Origin: Scolanthus callimorphus
Taxonomy: Eukaryota > Cnidaria > Anthozoa > Actiniaria > Edwardsiidae
Direction of reading: 5' to 3'
Length of the DNA stretch: 64,000 nt
Assembly (NCBI GenBank): GCA_033964015.1
Contig: CM066922.1
Coordinates: 22,430,507-22,494,506, forward strand
Below are positions 1 through 26,300 of the stretch, in pieces (position 1 is the stretch's first letter; each line of letters starts with the position of its first letter). A program made the translations under genes and the position numbers. A model generated the notes under the pieces. The model was not told the DNA's origin and ran no database searches. It was given only the letters and a program-made list of their open reading frames with translations.

Positions 1-462
1 CTATCAATAACATGGTATGTCACAATATTGTATAGAAATGAGCTTCAATAACAAACATGAGCAGCAACGACGTGAAATTAAAATAAGAGAAAAAATTAAA
101 ACATTGAGGACTAAGAAAACAAGTGATGTGAGGACAACGGAAAAACTGTCAAGAATGAGAAAAGAAATTAAAAATACTGAGAAAAAATAAAATATATTCT
201 ATAGATAAATTCGTCGCATAACGAGTGAATTCCACGGTAAATTTCACGCGAGAAAATTTAACGTGGAATTCATGAGTCGAGTGATGAATTTTTCTTGAAT
301 CCCATAGCAAAGATTTTATATTATTTTACTGTAATGATTCGAGCTTTGAACTTTCTTTGCGCGCGGGTAACCTGTTGTTTTATCGAATTCAGCTTTCAAC
401 CATTGAATTCCACGTTAAATTAGACTCGTCTTTAACCAATCAACACGCGCGTAAGAATTGAG

Positions 463-609
463 CTATGGGATTCTATAGTGTTATTCAAAGCTTCAGGAGG
501 CTAGATTCCGCTAAGAAAATAGCACGAAAAAAGCGATATCGCAATTTTGAGTGCTATTTTCGGCGGAATCTACCGACTGAACGCTTTGAATACACTTGAA
601 TCCTATGAT
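463..609. repeat. Inverted-repeat hairpin element
   Basis: The left arm (TTATTCAAAGC...GATTCCGC) pairs with the right arm (GCGGAATC...GCTTTGAATA), with an AAGCGATATCGC centre. There is no ORF and the element is MITE-like. Confidence 0.7.
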
Positions 610-708
610 ATCTCGTCCTCAATTTACACAAAAAGAGAGATATCATAGGATTCGATGCAAAAGCCGCAAAAACTATGAAAATAAGGGAACAGGAAAAACA
701 AATGCCCT

Positions 709-908
709 TTGCAGGGCTGGAAATGAACTTTTTTTAGTCGCCAGCTTGCGACCAAGTGCAAACAAATGGTCGCCTGAACATAACTTTTTTGTCGCCAGGC
801 GGCATCAAGCTTGAAAAGAGTACTAAAATATTCTGTCGCTAGCTGGCGCCTAAGTTCAAATTTAGTCGGCCAGCCCTGATTTGTGGTCGCAATTTCCAGC
901 CCTGCTTT
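709..908. repeat. MITE-like element with GCAGGGCTGGAAAT termini
   Basis: Terminal inverted repeats GCAGGGCTGGAAAT and ATTTCCAGCCCTGC flank about 170 bp containing several 'GTCGCCAG/TGGTCGC' motifs. A diverged relative sits at 52660-52850, ending in GTCAGGCCCTGCACAG. Confidence 0.7.
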
Positions 909-1140
909 GGGTAGACAATTTCTTTTTTTGCGGGAGTGGGGGATGGAAGCTTATAATATTGAGGTGGAGGCTGCTGGGACGGTAAGGGTCCGCTTGCATA
1001 GAAAAGGAGGGGGAGGGGTACCTGGTGTCAAAATTATCCCTTCATTGTCCAAAAATAGGTCCCTAAACTGTAGCAAGCGTTTAGCCTGGTTATCACGCGT
1101 CGTCCGTTCATTGTAAAGGTTGACAAAACATTTTTCCTGC

Positions 1141-14199
<13,059 letters not shown>

Positions 14200-14370
14200 T
14201 TCAATAACAAATTATTTTTGCTTTATTCCCGATAAAATTGTTCCTCGATCGAAGATTCGAAACACGCGTGAAACTGACAACTTCTGGAACGCAGCCCAGG
14301 CTTCCCGAGCGCTCCAGGTCGAGGCTGTCTAGGCCCAGTCCATCGCGGTCTCTCAGAAGGAAAATCCAAA
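14200..14370. promoter_or_regulatory. Divergent promoter between taxilin and ABCB7
   Basis: Only 171 bp separate the taxilin start codon (minus, 14199) from the ABCB7 start codon (plus, 14371). The interval is GC-richer than its surroundings and has no obvious TATA box, as is common for bidirectional housekeeping promoters. Transcription start sites cannot be placed from sequence alone. Confidence 0.7.
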
Positions 14371-17300
14371 ATGGCGGCCGGAGGAAGAACTTGTTGCGGC
14401 TTCCTAAATGTTAACAAATACTGCCGATTGTTTAATTATAAGCCGCCGATTCAACGTAATTCATGGAAGATCCCTTCAAATTTCAAAGGACCGCAGTTTA
14501 TTCAGGTATGGGGGATGAAGATGCTTTGGATTAAATGTTGGCAGACTTGTCGTTTGGTCCTACTTTGGTCCAACAATACACTGCAGGACACGCTGCAACC
14601 CTTTTTAACCCTTAGCCAAGAGAAATGCAATGTTTTATTTGTTGTCTGTTGGTGCATGGAGGAATAGCATAGCTAATTTAAAATTGCAGTTTCGTTTCAC
14701 AGTTTCTGATCATCTCAAAAGTCGATATCCTACAATACAATAGAATTTCAAAATTGCCATTAAAATTAAGTTAACTGTAAATACAGATGAGGCACAGTTT
14801 CAGTGTAATGTGGAAAAAGGACACACACGAAAAATAGTCAACAAATTTTCACTTTACACTTTGTTTCAAAATGCAGCCAAGCAAGACAATTTTTGTGGCA
14901 TTTCGACAAAGACATATAATTATTATTTTGTCCATGCAGCAGGTTGTTCAATTGAATCAATCATCATACTAAAACACTTGCATATGACATTGTCAACAGA
15001 GAGTTTTTTTGTTATCATTTGCCATAGTTAAAACTTATTGAAATGCAGACTATTCTTGCAGTTCAATTGCAAACCATTATTAGTAAGCAATGCTTGATAA
15101 CATCAAAAGTTAGAAGAAGAACCAGGTTTCAAGAGCATTTCTCTGAGTTCATGTGAAATTGAATTTCACAGCCCATTAAACCAGACAAAGCAAGACAAGA
15201 AACTAGACAAAGCAACAACCTAAGACCTCCAGGGGTAAAATTAGAATGTACGAAAAGAGCATTTTTTTTTACCATGTGTGTATAGTTTTTAACAAATATT
15301 GTAACACTTAGAATTTTACCTATTTATATTTATCGCATATTTAATTTTAACTACTTTTAGATTGTAAATATTTATACTTTTGTACATAATGTATATTTTA
15401 CTTTTTTATCATAGTGTATAAACTACCACTATTGCTAACAATATTATCTGTTTGTAATATTGAAAGAGATACCGTTTTAAAATAAAGGCATCTATTCTAT
15501 TCTATTATGTTAATATACCAGACACTAAAACGCTTGGCTCAAAATCTTTATCCATCCTCATGGTGCCTCTCTGAATGGACCACCCTGGGACAACATACAT
15601 AAGTTATTTTTAAATAAAGGTGTCTATGCAAAGCCTAAGCAGGTTGCTATTAAGATCTTGTCTTGCAAGTTGGACATTTAATAACAGCAACGGTAAACCT
15701 GCCAACTTTTTAAATATTTAAGCGAGGTACTTGCAAAATAATAGAAATGACTTCATTTTCCTCACCTTACCCTGTTTTTTTTAGGTGAAGAAATCTAGTA
15801 TTTCACTGAACTTAGGTGAGGAAAACCTGCATAGTGTGAGGAAGTTGGCAGGTCTACAATGGTTATTTTTTCAAATATAATTTGACATTTAATTTTTTTT
15901 TCATTTCTTAGAATTCACAGTTACATCACACAAAAATAAAACCATTATATGGAAACAATGTGAAACCTAACCCTATGAAAGCAGAAACAAGTGGAAAGGT
16001 ATACCAATTCAAACCAACTTCTTTTGCAGGGTACACATGTTCCCAGTTTCAATCCATTTTAAACAGTACCATAATTTACTTCATGTGAGGATCATCTTAA
16101 TACCTGCCAACCCCGAAAACTCCAAAACTGGGAGATTGTGTCTCAAATACAACACTGTATGAGAAAATTGCAAGAAATTTACCTGGGAGATATACAGTAA
16201 ATAATATGGATTTAGTTTCAATTTTTTCCTGGGAGACCGAGGGTAAAAACCAGGAGTTGGCAGGTATGGATTCTATACCCCTATTGGCAGTAAACTCCAA
16301 CAAAATTGCTTTTCAGAGATGCGAAAATGGTGCAATAAGTTGATGACCTCAAATATGATAAAAACATTTTATCAGAATCTGAAATGTTCATGAGTTATTG
16401 TTTTACTCATGTGAGTGTCTTCTATTACCAGGGGCCCCTCTTTTGAAGCACTCAAGACAAATGCAGTGAACATGTGACATATTTTCTAAGTGTATTGGGA
16501 AAATTAACAACTAAAAAATCTGCTACCTTTTTTGGGCCCCCTGTTGACAAAATTCTTGCTATGTGACTGTACTGACTCCTGCCAACAAAATTGTTTTTTG
16601 GAGATGTGAAATGGGGCAATAAGTTGATGACCTCAATGATAACATCATTTAGAATCACAGTTATAGACGACCAAAGGTTGAGATTTATGTTTAAAAATGC
16701 TGTGGAGAACTAGTGTTTTTGCTAACGTTTCGACCATTAGCCCTTGGTCAGAGCTTTGTCAAGAGAAAATCACAGATATTCATGAGTTTGCCAATGGTAT
16801 TGCTTTGATTATTCTTTAGCTAGGGTTGATAATACCAGTGACAAGATGTTTGCATGGGGCACCGGGTGCCGTCACAGAGGCAAGTGTCAAAAAGGGTTCC
16901 ATGCTGTCTGGCAGTTCTCTAATGATTATCAAGAGTATGCTAAAACACGTCTGGCCCAAAGACAGAAAGGACTTGAAGATCAGGGTTGTCGTGGCTGTGG
17001 TTCTTCTAGTTGGAGCAAAGGTTGGTACAAATAAAACTTCAAGACAAAATATTTGGAGGTGTTCAGAGTACCATGAGCTCAGAACAGCCTGTTTGGTTTT
17101 GTGTTTTAAATTCATGCTGTTACCAATTGCCCGCAAGTTTGCCTACATTCCTTTACTCACATGAATTTCAACGGGCCACCAATTTCACAGGATTTTCTTG
17201 AAATGCTGCAAAAGCATCTGAAAAAGAAACTGACCAAATGAACTTATCAAGGCTTAAATTAACTTGAAAATGCAAACAATCATCCCTCAAAGTATAGTAT

Positions 17301-20300
17301 GAATTACTAAGATTATTGCCTAAAATATGTCTTGTTAATGGTTTTCCATTCAATGGTAAATTCCTGCAAAAAAAACGACAGCAGGTGGAAATGTTACACA
17401 GCGAGTGGTTACACAGGGGCTCTAACACAGCTGCAAACCTTCAGGAAAGAGAGAGAGAGTACTTGTTGACAAGACAATAAAATTAGAAAGCATCAAAGGC
17501 AGCATTTTAATCAAAGATTGAAATTTCTTGATGGGTATCTTTTAGGATAAAACAATTATTTGAGCCATGCCCTGTTTGGTATCTTTTAGGGGTGACACTG
17601 AAAATTCCCACTGATCATCCCCAACCTAAAAATATGGGAGCCAAACTCTCCCTCTTCCCCTGGAGTCCTGTCAGCCTGATTGGTTTTCAGTTGGTTCAGA
17701 CAATACAATAATATAGTAATGCTGCACCTTATGCACTGTTTTGCCTTACTATTCTAAGTGTGTATAATTAATTGAATGGCAAAAGATCAATTAAAATTAT
17801 CAGCATGTGACCAAAGGGCATCACATGACCACGCTAGTACTTAATCCTATGTTCCGACCATCTTATCATTTTGCCTTCGACCAGTTTGACATAAAGTTTG
17901 AGAGTGAAATTTTATCACCCCTCCCACATCCCGAGTAATGGTGCTGCTACCCTGTCCTGCACCTAGCCTCCTGGAGCTCGCCCTCTCTCTCCATATCTTC
18001 TGAACTGAATGAGCTCTGGAGGCATTGTATGAATTAAAGCAATGAGAATACTATACTCTTTATCCTTTGTCAGTTGATGAATGTACAAGTACCATTCCTG
18101 TTCAAATATGCTGTTGACTCCTTGAACACATTCGATCCAGCAACACTAGCTACAACAGGAGGATTCCTTGCCGCATTTTCAACAACTCTTCTCCTTGGAT
18201 GTAAGCTTCAAGCTTTTTGGTTCTCTGTATGAGAAGTTTTACAGCTAAAACCGTTGCATCATGACCCACATTTTCAAAAACATCAAATTGTGTTTTGATT
18301 TTTTCCTTTTGCTGTTCTGCCAATCAAACTATCTGAACCAATGAAACTCTTGCCCTGTTTCACCTAGTCAGGGCCCGTGGTTTGATGCGCTGGTGCGGAA
18401 ACGCATAATTTGGCTTTCTCCGCATAATGCGCATAATCCGTCAAATCCCGCATAATCGCGCATTATTTCCCAAAATTTTGTGAAAAACATTAAAAAGGCA
18501 TAATCCTTTGGTGAATTTCAAACTTTCTTTCCTATGTTTTTCTCACAAGAGTGATACATTTCTTCTGAAATCGTCTGTCCAACGTCAAAACCACTCGATA
18601 GAAATGAAAATAACAAGGCGTTCTATGCTAATAGCGTCGCGCTGGGAACTGATATCGAAAAGCAATAAAACGTGCCTAATTGGCCAACTAACTAATATTT
18701 CCAGCTGAGCAAGATACGTAGATTCAAACATGTTTGCGCTTTGGATATCTTACAAAGTAAAATCAAGGCGGAACAGAACGCTAGCCGCGATAAACACGGT
18801 CGACTTTATGCAGTTCACATTGATGACATTACGCTTTTTCATGGATCTTTGTCATTTCACAAACAACAACGCGAAAAACACCAGGCACACCAACAGCTCC
18901 CTCGATAACAACAAAAAAACACTGACAATAACGTGGCACGTTTCCGGTTTTATAAAAGCTCTTACACTACCTCCGACGATAGTGCAGATCGCTCTCGCGA
19001 TCAGGATTAATTTTGATAATTATGCGCAGAACGACGGCAAACAAGACAACGATGTTTGTGATAATGAGAGATCGTAACGATAGCTCTATTAGTATGCGTA
19101 TAGCTCTTGCGTTGCTACGATCCTTGCGGTATGAAAAAAGTGTGCCTTGGTCTGAGACACTGAGTAAACGAAAGAAGACCAGACTTACTAATCTTTGCTA
19201 CCGTGTAACGGAAGTTACCGGTAGTTGGCAACGTTTTTTTTGTAAGAAAGTAATAAGCTTTATTTAAAGCGAAAACACACGTCTCCCTGGAAAAAAAGTA
19301 GCGTCATAACATTAGTAAAGCGAAACGATTGGCACTCACCACAGAGCATTTTATAGACAAACAAAAGTTGTTAAAGTTAAATAGCAGCTATATCCACGTA
19401 ACAAAACAGGCGAAAAGAGCAAAATATGTACTTACGGCACTTGGAAAAAAAATATTGCGCAATCCCGCATAATTTCGTATTTTTAGCGCATAATTTCGAA
19501 TTTTTAGCGCATAATTTCAGAAAAAATCGCGCATAATTTCAGGAAAAATCCCGCATCAAACCACGGGCCCTGCCTAGTGCAGCCAACTGGCTTCTCTCGA
19601 AACTAAAACCGGACAAAATTGTGATGGATAGCCAGGCAACTACACTTGGGGAAACAGGGCAAGAATTTGAATGGCTTATGAGATTTGACTGGCGGAACAG
19701 CAAAGCAAAAAAACAAATTGATCCTTTAAGAATGGGGCTCGTGATGCAACGATTTTAGTAATGCATCGATTTGTGCCATTTTGTCAGCTACAGTACATGT
19801 ACCCCAATCAAATGGTCATCACTATTGAAAATTCGATTTTGGCTGTAAGCTGTAAGCTGTATAAGCTGTAAGCATCCTGATTACTTTTCTCTCACACATT
19901 GATTAATTTTATTGGCCATGACTGTAGCAGGGTGAAAATCATGTAGGGGTGGGTTACACAGTGATTGCAGTGAGGATAATGGGAGCAAGGATCTGAGTTA
20001 GTTATATTACTGTCAAGTATTAGTATATTTCTCGTCCTTTATAGGGACTCACGCCTTCTACTAACTGCAGTTTGTAATCTTGACAAATGATGTTTTGTAT
20101 TGCAGATGGTGTTGCTAGGTTGAGTGCCTCGCTGTTTAACGAGCTCCGTAATGCTGTGTTTGCTAAGGTAGCACAAGGCTCTATCCGAACTGTTGCCAGA
20201 CGGACATTCCTACATCTTCACAACCTAGACCTGACCTTTCATCTGAATAGACAAACTGGTGCCCTCTCACGGGCCATAGACAGAGGAACAAGGTAGAAAA

Positions 20301-23300
20301 TAAACAACCCCATTCTCGTACCCGGATCTCATCACCTCACAGGGGAGGCTCTGGTGACAGCCATTTGAGGGCCTTTGCTGATTGGCTGATTCTGAGCATA
20401 TTCGAGCATGTGCATGTAGCTCTTTCTCTCAATGGCTCTGTATCAAATCTTGCGCATGTGTCAGTGGCTGTCACCAGAGCCTCCCTGTGAGGTGACGAGA
20501 CAAGGGAGCTCTGGGATTTGGAGAATGAAGCGACCCACATGTGAAATCATCAAAAAATTGAATGCGTAAATTTTAAAAATTGCACATTACACCAAAATAC
20601 TGAACTTGAACCTTTGTATTTTTAAGCCCTGTTCGTGCTAGCGACATAACAACATAATGGCACAATGGCACAACAGAAATGGTCAAGATTTTTGGCACAG
20701 CATGTCAACATTGATTTATTTCTAGGTTATTGTGTGCTTTAGGTACATTTTTGCTTTCAAGTGGGAACATTTTGACCTTGTTCACATAAGGCCGGTACAA
20801 AGCCAGACCAGTATAATTCTGTTGCGGTACTGCCTGTTCATACGGTACCGGTACAATTCTGGCACGTTTTGCAACCGCAGGCGCAGGTCCCGTGTGAATG
20901 CGCGATGGTACTGTACCGGAATTCTACCGGTCTTGCTTGTGTGAACGTGTTTTGCTTACGTTGTTATGTTTTTAGTGTGTACCAGGCTTTACTACCATAT
21001 CATCATCATATCACTTTACCTTAATAAGGGATTTTCCCTGGCTATATTTTATTAATCTGTCTTTTTGTAGGTGAGACTTATTCATTTTCTAACATTTTCT
21101 ATCACTCTTTCTAATAGAGGTATCAATTTTGTGATGAGTGCACTGGTCTTTAACATCGTGCCAACAATATTTGAGGTGTCACTTGTCTCAGGAATTCTGG
21201 TAAGTTGAGTCCTTCCTGCTACTAAAGGGCTTCCTTGGAATAGCTGCTAAATGGCTTCCTTGGACTGTTAGCCGTTAGATTGGCCATTTTGATGGTTGAA
21301 TACAACAACTAAAAGTGATAACTCTGCTTATTTTTCTCCAGGCTTTTCGATGTGGGACAGAGTTTGCTGTTGTTGCTCTGGGATGCCTGGGAGTCTATGC
21401 CATCTTCACATTACGAGTCACACAATGGAGGTAGTAATGGCACCGTAATATTTGCTCCGAGGGGACTCTCCTATTTTGGGGGCTTGAGTGTTCGTCGTAC
21501 CTTTTAGGGTTTAAATTCAGGCCTGTGGTACCTTTTAGGGGGTAAAATGTTTTCCAGACCTCTCGGGGTCAGAGATTTTTTCTCTTTCTCCGCTTTAATA
21601 GGGCTAACGCTCATAAGCCATATGGGACATTTCATTAGCACTTCAACTTTCACACAAGGTTAATTCCTTATCTCCACCCTGTTTTCCCGATAGGTTCCTT
21701 CTTAGGCATGTACGTCAACTCTCCCGGTTTTTTCAGGAGTCTCTTGATTTTCTGCTTCGTCTCCCGGGAAAAAATCAACACCACTGCCATACATTTACTT
21801 TTATACCACAACGCGCGCGTTTCTCGAATTCTGATTGGCTCTCAGCCGTGGGTACATAAGAGGACATACCACAGAACGCGCCATCACCAGCGCGCGCGCT
21901 AAAAAGAACCAGCGAAAACACCGTTTGGCTGCGCGCGCGCTGCTTTTGCCTTTTTATTTTTGCCTTTTTGTTGTGGTATAAAACAAATGTCCTCTGATTT
22001 TCCGTGGTATGTCGGCTGCGCCTCGTGAGTCCACAACATTTTGACCACTTTATTACGTCATTCCGTGGTATATAAGAGGACATACCACGGAAAATCAGAG
22101 GACATTTGTTAAATTTCTCCTGGGAGAATCTAAAGTTCCTGAGGAGCACCCTGCCCCACATATAGGGGATTTCCCGCCGGAATATTTGCTCTGCAGTGCC
22201 AATTTGGCTGATTCACATAGCTAACGGGTACTGACTAATGTTTGTCTCAATATAGAACACAATTTCGTTCTCAAATGAACAAAGCTGACAACCAGGCAGG
22301 AGCACAAGCAATTGACTCATTGATCAACTATGAAACAGTAAAGGTATGTGTTAGAAGGTCCGAGTAAAGTTTACAGCATTCTCGAACCCTGAGCTCCCCG
22401 CTCGTCTGCTCACAGGGGAGGCTCTGTTGACATCCATTTGAGGGCCTTCGCTGATTGGCTGATGTACGCGCATGCGTACATAAAAGTAGCTTAATCTCGC
22501 TTTAAACGTTGTCGACTTGAACGTTCTAAAAGTAGGTTTGAGGCATAAAACCACCATTTGCTTTTACGCATGTGTCAGCGGCTGGCACCAGAGCCTCCTC
22601 CCCCCCTCCCCTAAGTTTTGCCTCTGTAAATGAGCGGCGGCATTTGTGGAAGTTATGTATGATGTCTATAATCTTCTTGTTTATGCCGTATCTCTTTGCA
22701 GTATTTTAATAACGAGAAATACGAGGCAGATCGATATGATAAACTGTTAGCCCGTTACGAGTCTGCTTCACTCAAGACCACTACAAGTTTAGCCTTCCTC
22801 AACTGGGGACAGAACTTCATCTTTAGCGCCTCACTCAGCGCGATCATGCTGCTGGCAAGCAAACAGATCATGGAGGGTGAGTTTGCCAGGAAGGGAAGGT
22901 GACCGGAGTTGATCTTTGCTGTTAGAATGCATACCTGTCAACCCCAGAAATTGTGAAATGAGGAGAATTCGTCGGAACCATATCGTCTCCCCGAGTCTTT
23001 CCCGAAACCTTTCCGAATCCCTTCCGAAAACGTCCGAATTCTCTCCGAATCTTTGTCGATGGCGCGGAGTTAAGTTGACTTTTTTGTGCCTGTCTATGAA
23101 TCATAGAATATGATGAAAAATCCGGGAGATTGATGCTTTTAACCTTGAGATTTGATTAAAAAAAAAACCTGGAGACTCCTGGGAAAACCTGGAGAGTTGG
23201 CATATAAATGTATAGTGACCGACTCTCAAGACTTGGAGCCGGCCGTAACCTGAGGCCTTGTCCACACTAACGCGTTTTCAAAAGTATCCGTTTTCAAACT

Positions 23301-26300
23301 TAGACGGATTCGCAGCGTGCTAGTGTGGACGGGAGATTCGGAAAATTTAGCTACACAAAAAGCGATCCGTTTTTATTTGATGTTGACGTGTGCAAAGACA
23401 GCCTCAAATTAAGTGGTACTGTTGACGTCATGATCGTTTTCATTTTTATCCGAATTCGACCGTCCACACAAAACGATATGTATACGGATTCGTTTTTATT
23501 CACTTTCGAGAGCGTTTCCAAACTTATACGGATTCGATGAAAACGATCAGCGTGTTAGTGTGGTCGAAGGCCTAAACGTATCAAAAAGTATACGGATTCA
23601 AATGAAAACGCGTTAGTGTGGACGGGGTCTGAATTACGCTGGATCTCACAGCGTCAATGGCTGCCAAGCGGTCGTAAGCACAGTCGCTGAGGATGGTCAC
23701 CCCACACATTTTGCTCAAATTTCGATAGAAAATAAAACGATCCCAGCGAATTTTCAAAGGCAAACTTTAGAATGAGTATCAGAGCTGCGTTTAAGATTCT
23801 TGATTGTATTTGTAGGTACCATGACCGTGGGCGACCTGGTGATGGTGAATGGTCTCCTTTTCCAGCTTTCGGTCCCTCTCAACTTCCTGGGCTCAGTTTA
23901 CCGGGACCTACGGCAAGCCCTTGTTGACATGGAGACGCTATTTAATCTACACAATCTAGAGACTTCAATAAAGGTGAGATTCCCAGTTTGGTCTAATTAA
24001 CAATTATTCCTCAATCCCTTATGGGCTTGAGTCAATGGCCGATTGACTCAGAGGCCATGAGGGCGAGAGGAATAATTGTCTTAGTCAAATCACACTAGTA
24101 GGTCAATTTGTATAGTATACCATTTTCACTGTCTCATTGTGCTATATAAGTTATGGGAAGGAGACCTGGCGGAGCACCTGAGTGCGAGGACGATATATAA
24201 GGGTGGGAGGGTGGAAAAGAAACGGAGCTCCGCAAGGTCAGCACAATGAGACGTAAAGCGCCGCGACTAATACACGTGACCAGGGGCGCCTCCTTACCAC
24301 GGGAGTAGCGACGAAGTGATAATTATATTCAGGAGTTAATTCCTTATATACGCACTGATTAGGCCAGTGAAAATAGCCAAAAACGTTTTCTGGTCTGGTT
24401 ATTTCCCGTTTTCTGGCTTTCAAATCCGACACTTTTCACTACTTAACCAATCAGAACGCAGCATTGACAATAGACCTAGTGTGATTTGACTTTACACTAG
24501 TGTGATTTGACATTACATTGTCACACCCATCGGACACAGGGGCATTAGAATAATGTAATGGAAACATGAATGTTCTCATGCTTGTGCCATATTTGGGCAC
24601 CATGCCCATATTTGTAATCCCTGGTGCACACTTGCGACATAACGACGTAAGAAAAATATCACGCGAACAAAATTTAGTGGTTTCAAAAAGTTGAAGTCCA
24701 CAAAAAATAACTTAAGATTGGCTTGGTGAAGTAATCTAATGATGATCCATGGAAACTATTGATTATTTCAATTATTTTCCTGTGCTTTTTTCGTTGCAAC
24801 ATCGTCGTCATGTCGCTAGTGTGCACCGGACTTAATCACGCCTGTCATGTCAGTATACCATTTGTTCAGTAAACCAGTTCTACAGAGCAGCGTTGTGGAT
24901 TGGCTGTGTACTGATTCGGGGACCATTTATTTGTCCCTGAGTTTTCAGGCTGTAATAATAACGGAGAGCTCGGTCGGTTACAGTAATATCTTGTATATTA
25001 GATCACCTTTCGCAAACACTGGTATTTTACCAATTCAATGCAGTACTTGTGTAACCAATGTCCACTGTAAACTCTCTATCTGTTCCTAGGAGAGCAAAAT
25101 GGCAGCTCCTCTAATTCTAAAGGCAGGCGACACACGCTCTCATGTCGTCTTTGATAACGTGACGTTTGAGTATCTTCCCGGGCAACGGATATTGGACGAC
25201 CTGTGCTTCTCTGTTCCCGCGGGCAAAAAGGTCGCCATCGTGGGAGGGAGTGGATCGGGGTAAGTTATTGTTTAAAGGGGCTGTGTCACGGTCATTTTAA
25301 TAAATTTGTAAATAGAGCTCTAAATTTGTGTGTAATCATCCCCAATCACTTATATCACATGGTATTAGCCTAATAGGCAACGTAGGCAAGTTTTAGCGGC
25401 AAGACTGCCAATTTACAAGCAAATTCATTTATTGCCAATTCAAACGTTGAAAACTTGTCATCCTGACAAGATTTCAAAAACTCATTGTGGAATCCGTTTC
25501 CATCCGCTCTGTAATAGGTCCATGAAGCCTACAATCATGATCGATTTGTAGTTAAAGGGCTATTTACAAACCTAGACTAGTATTTTGGCTATCCAACAGT
25601 TATTTGAATGTTTTTTACATCACAAATTTGTTTTAAAATCGTGACATGCATTCGGAAGTAGCATTTAGATTCCACACACCCGTGTTGAGAGGGTTGTCAA
25701 AATGGAGCTCGGAATTCCAGGGTGGTCATGAGAAAATCACTAGAATTCCAGGGTGGGTGGCTCAGATTAAAAAAATCCAGGGTGGGTAGCTATGACTGGG
25801 GTCCTGGGGGGGGGGGCGGATTGCTTTTGCGGCTGCCCGCTGCCCATTGTTTGCTGCCAGAGAATAATTAGATTGGACTAAATCCAAACACTAGGGATTA
25901 CATTTTGCTCAGATCTTATCAAAATAAGAAAAAAATAGTATTTTAAAGGTTTCAGTGACGTCACTGATGACGCCATACCATGTGACCATGTTGTACAAGT
26001 GGGGCTGTCAATGTTCTCTTAATTTAACAACAAATTTGGTTAAATTAAAAGGTGCAGTGAGGTTAGTTGACCCATAAATAACTTGGCCTAAACTGAAAAT
26101 AATAGGAACTGATTGTCCTGTCGCCCCCGATCCTACATCGCTCACTAACATGATATGGTTCACATCTCACAGGGAATTTCTGCAACCCATCTATGGGAAA
26201 AGTTGAATTTCCCATGGTAGAAGAATGAGAAGTGTTCGGATTTCCCATGGCTATACATGAGAATTCCGAACACTTCCCATGCAGATTCCCTGTGTATTCA

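Larger units (their letters stand above)
1..1140. other. Gene-free region 3' of taxilin, with inverted-repeat elements
   Basis: No exon is recognised. The region holds AT-rich sequence with repeated GAATTCCACGTTAAATT-like motifs (about 220-270 and 400-420), a hairpin at 463-609 and an inverted repeat at 709-908. The segment 436-476 is the reverse complement of 4118-4160 in a taxilin intron, so it belongs to a dispersed family. No clear polyadenylation signal for taxilin was found. Confidence 0.6.

Noticed and set aside
18730..19267. ORFs of 115 and 84 aa in ABCB7 intron 4
   Set aside because: They lie inside the CAGGGCCCGTGG MITE and show no recognisable domain or splice support.
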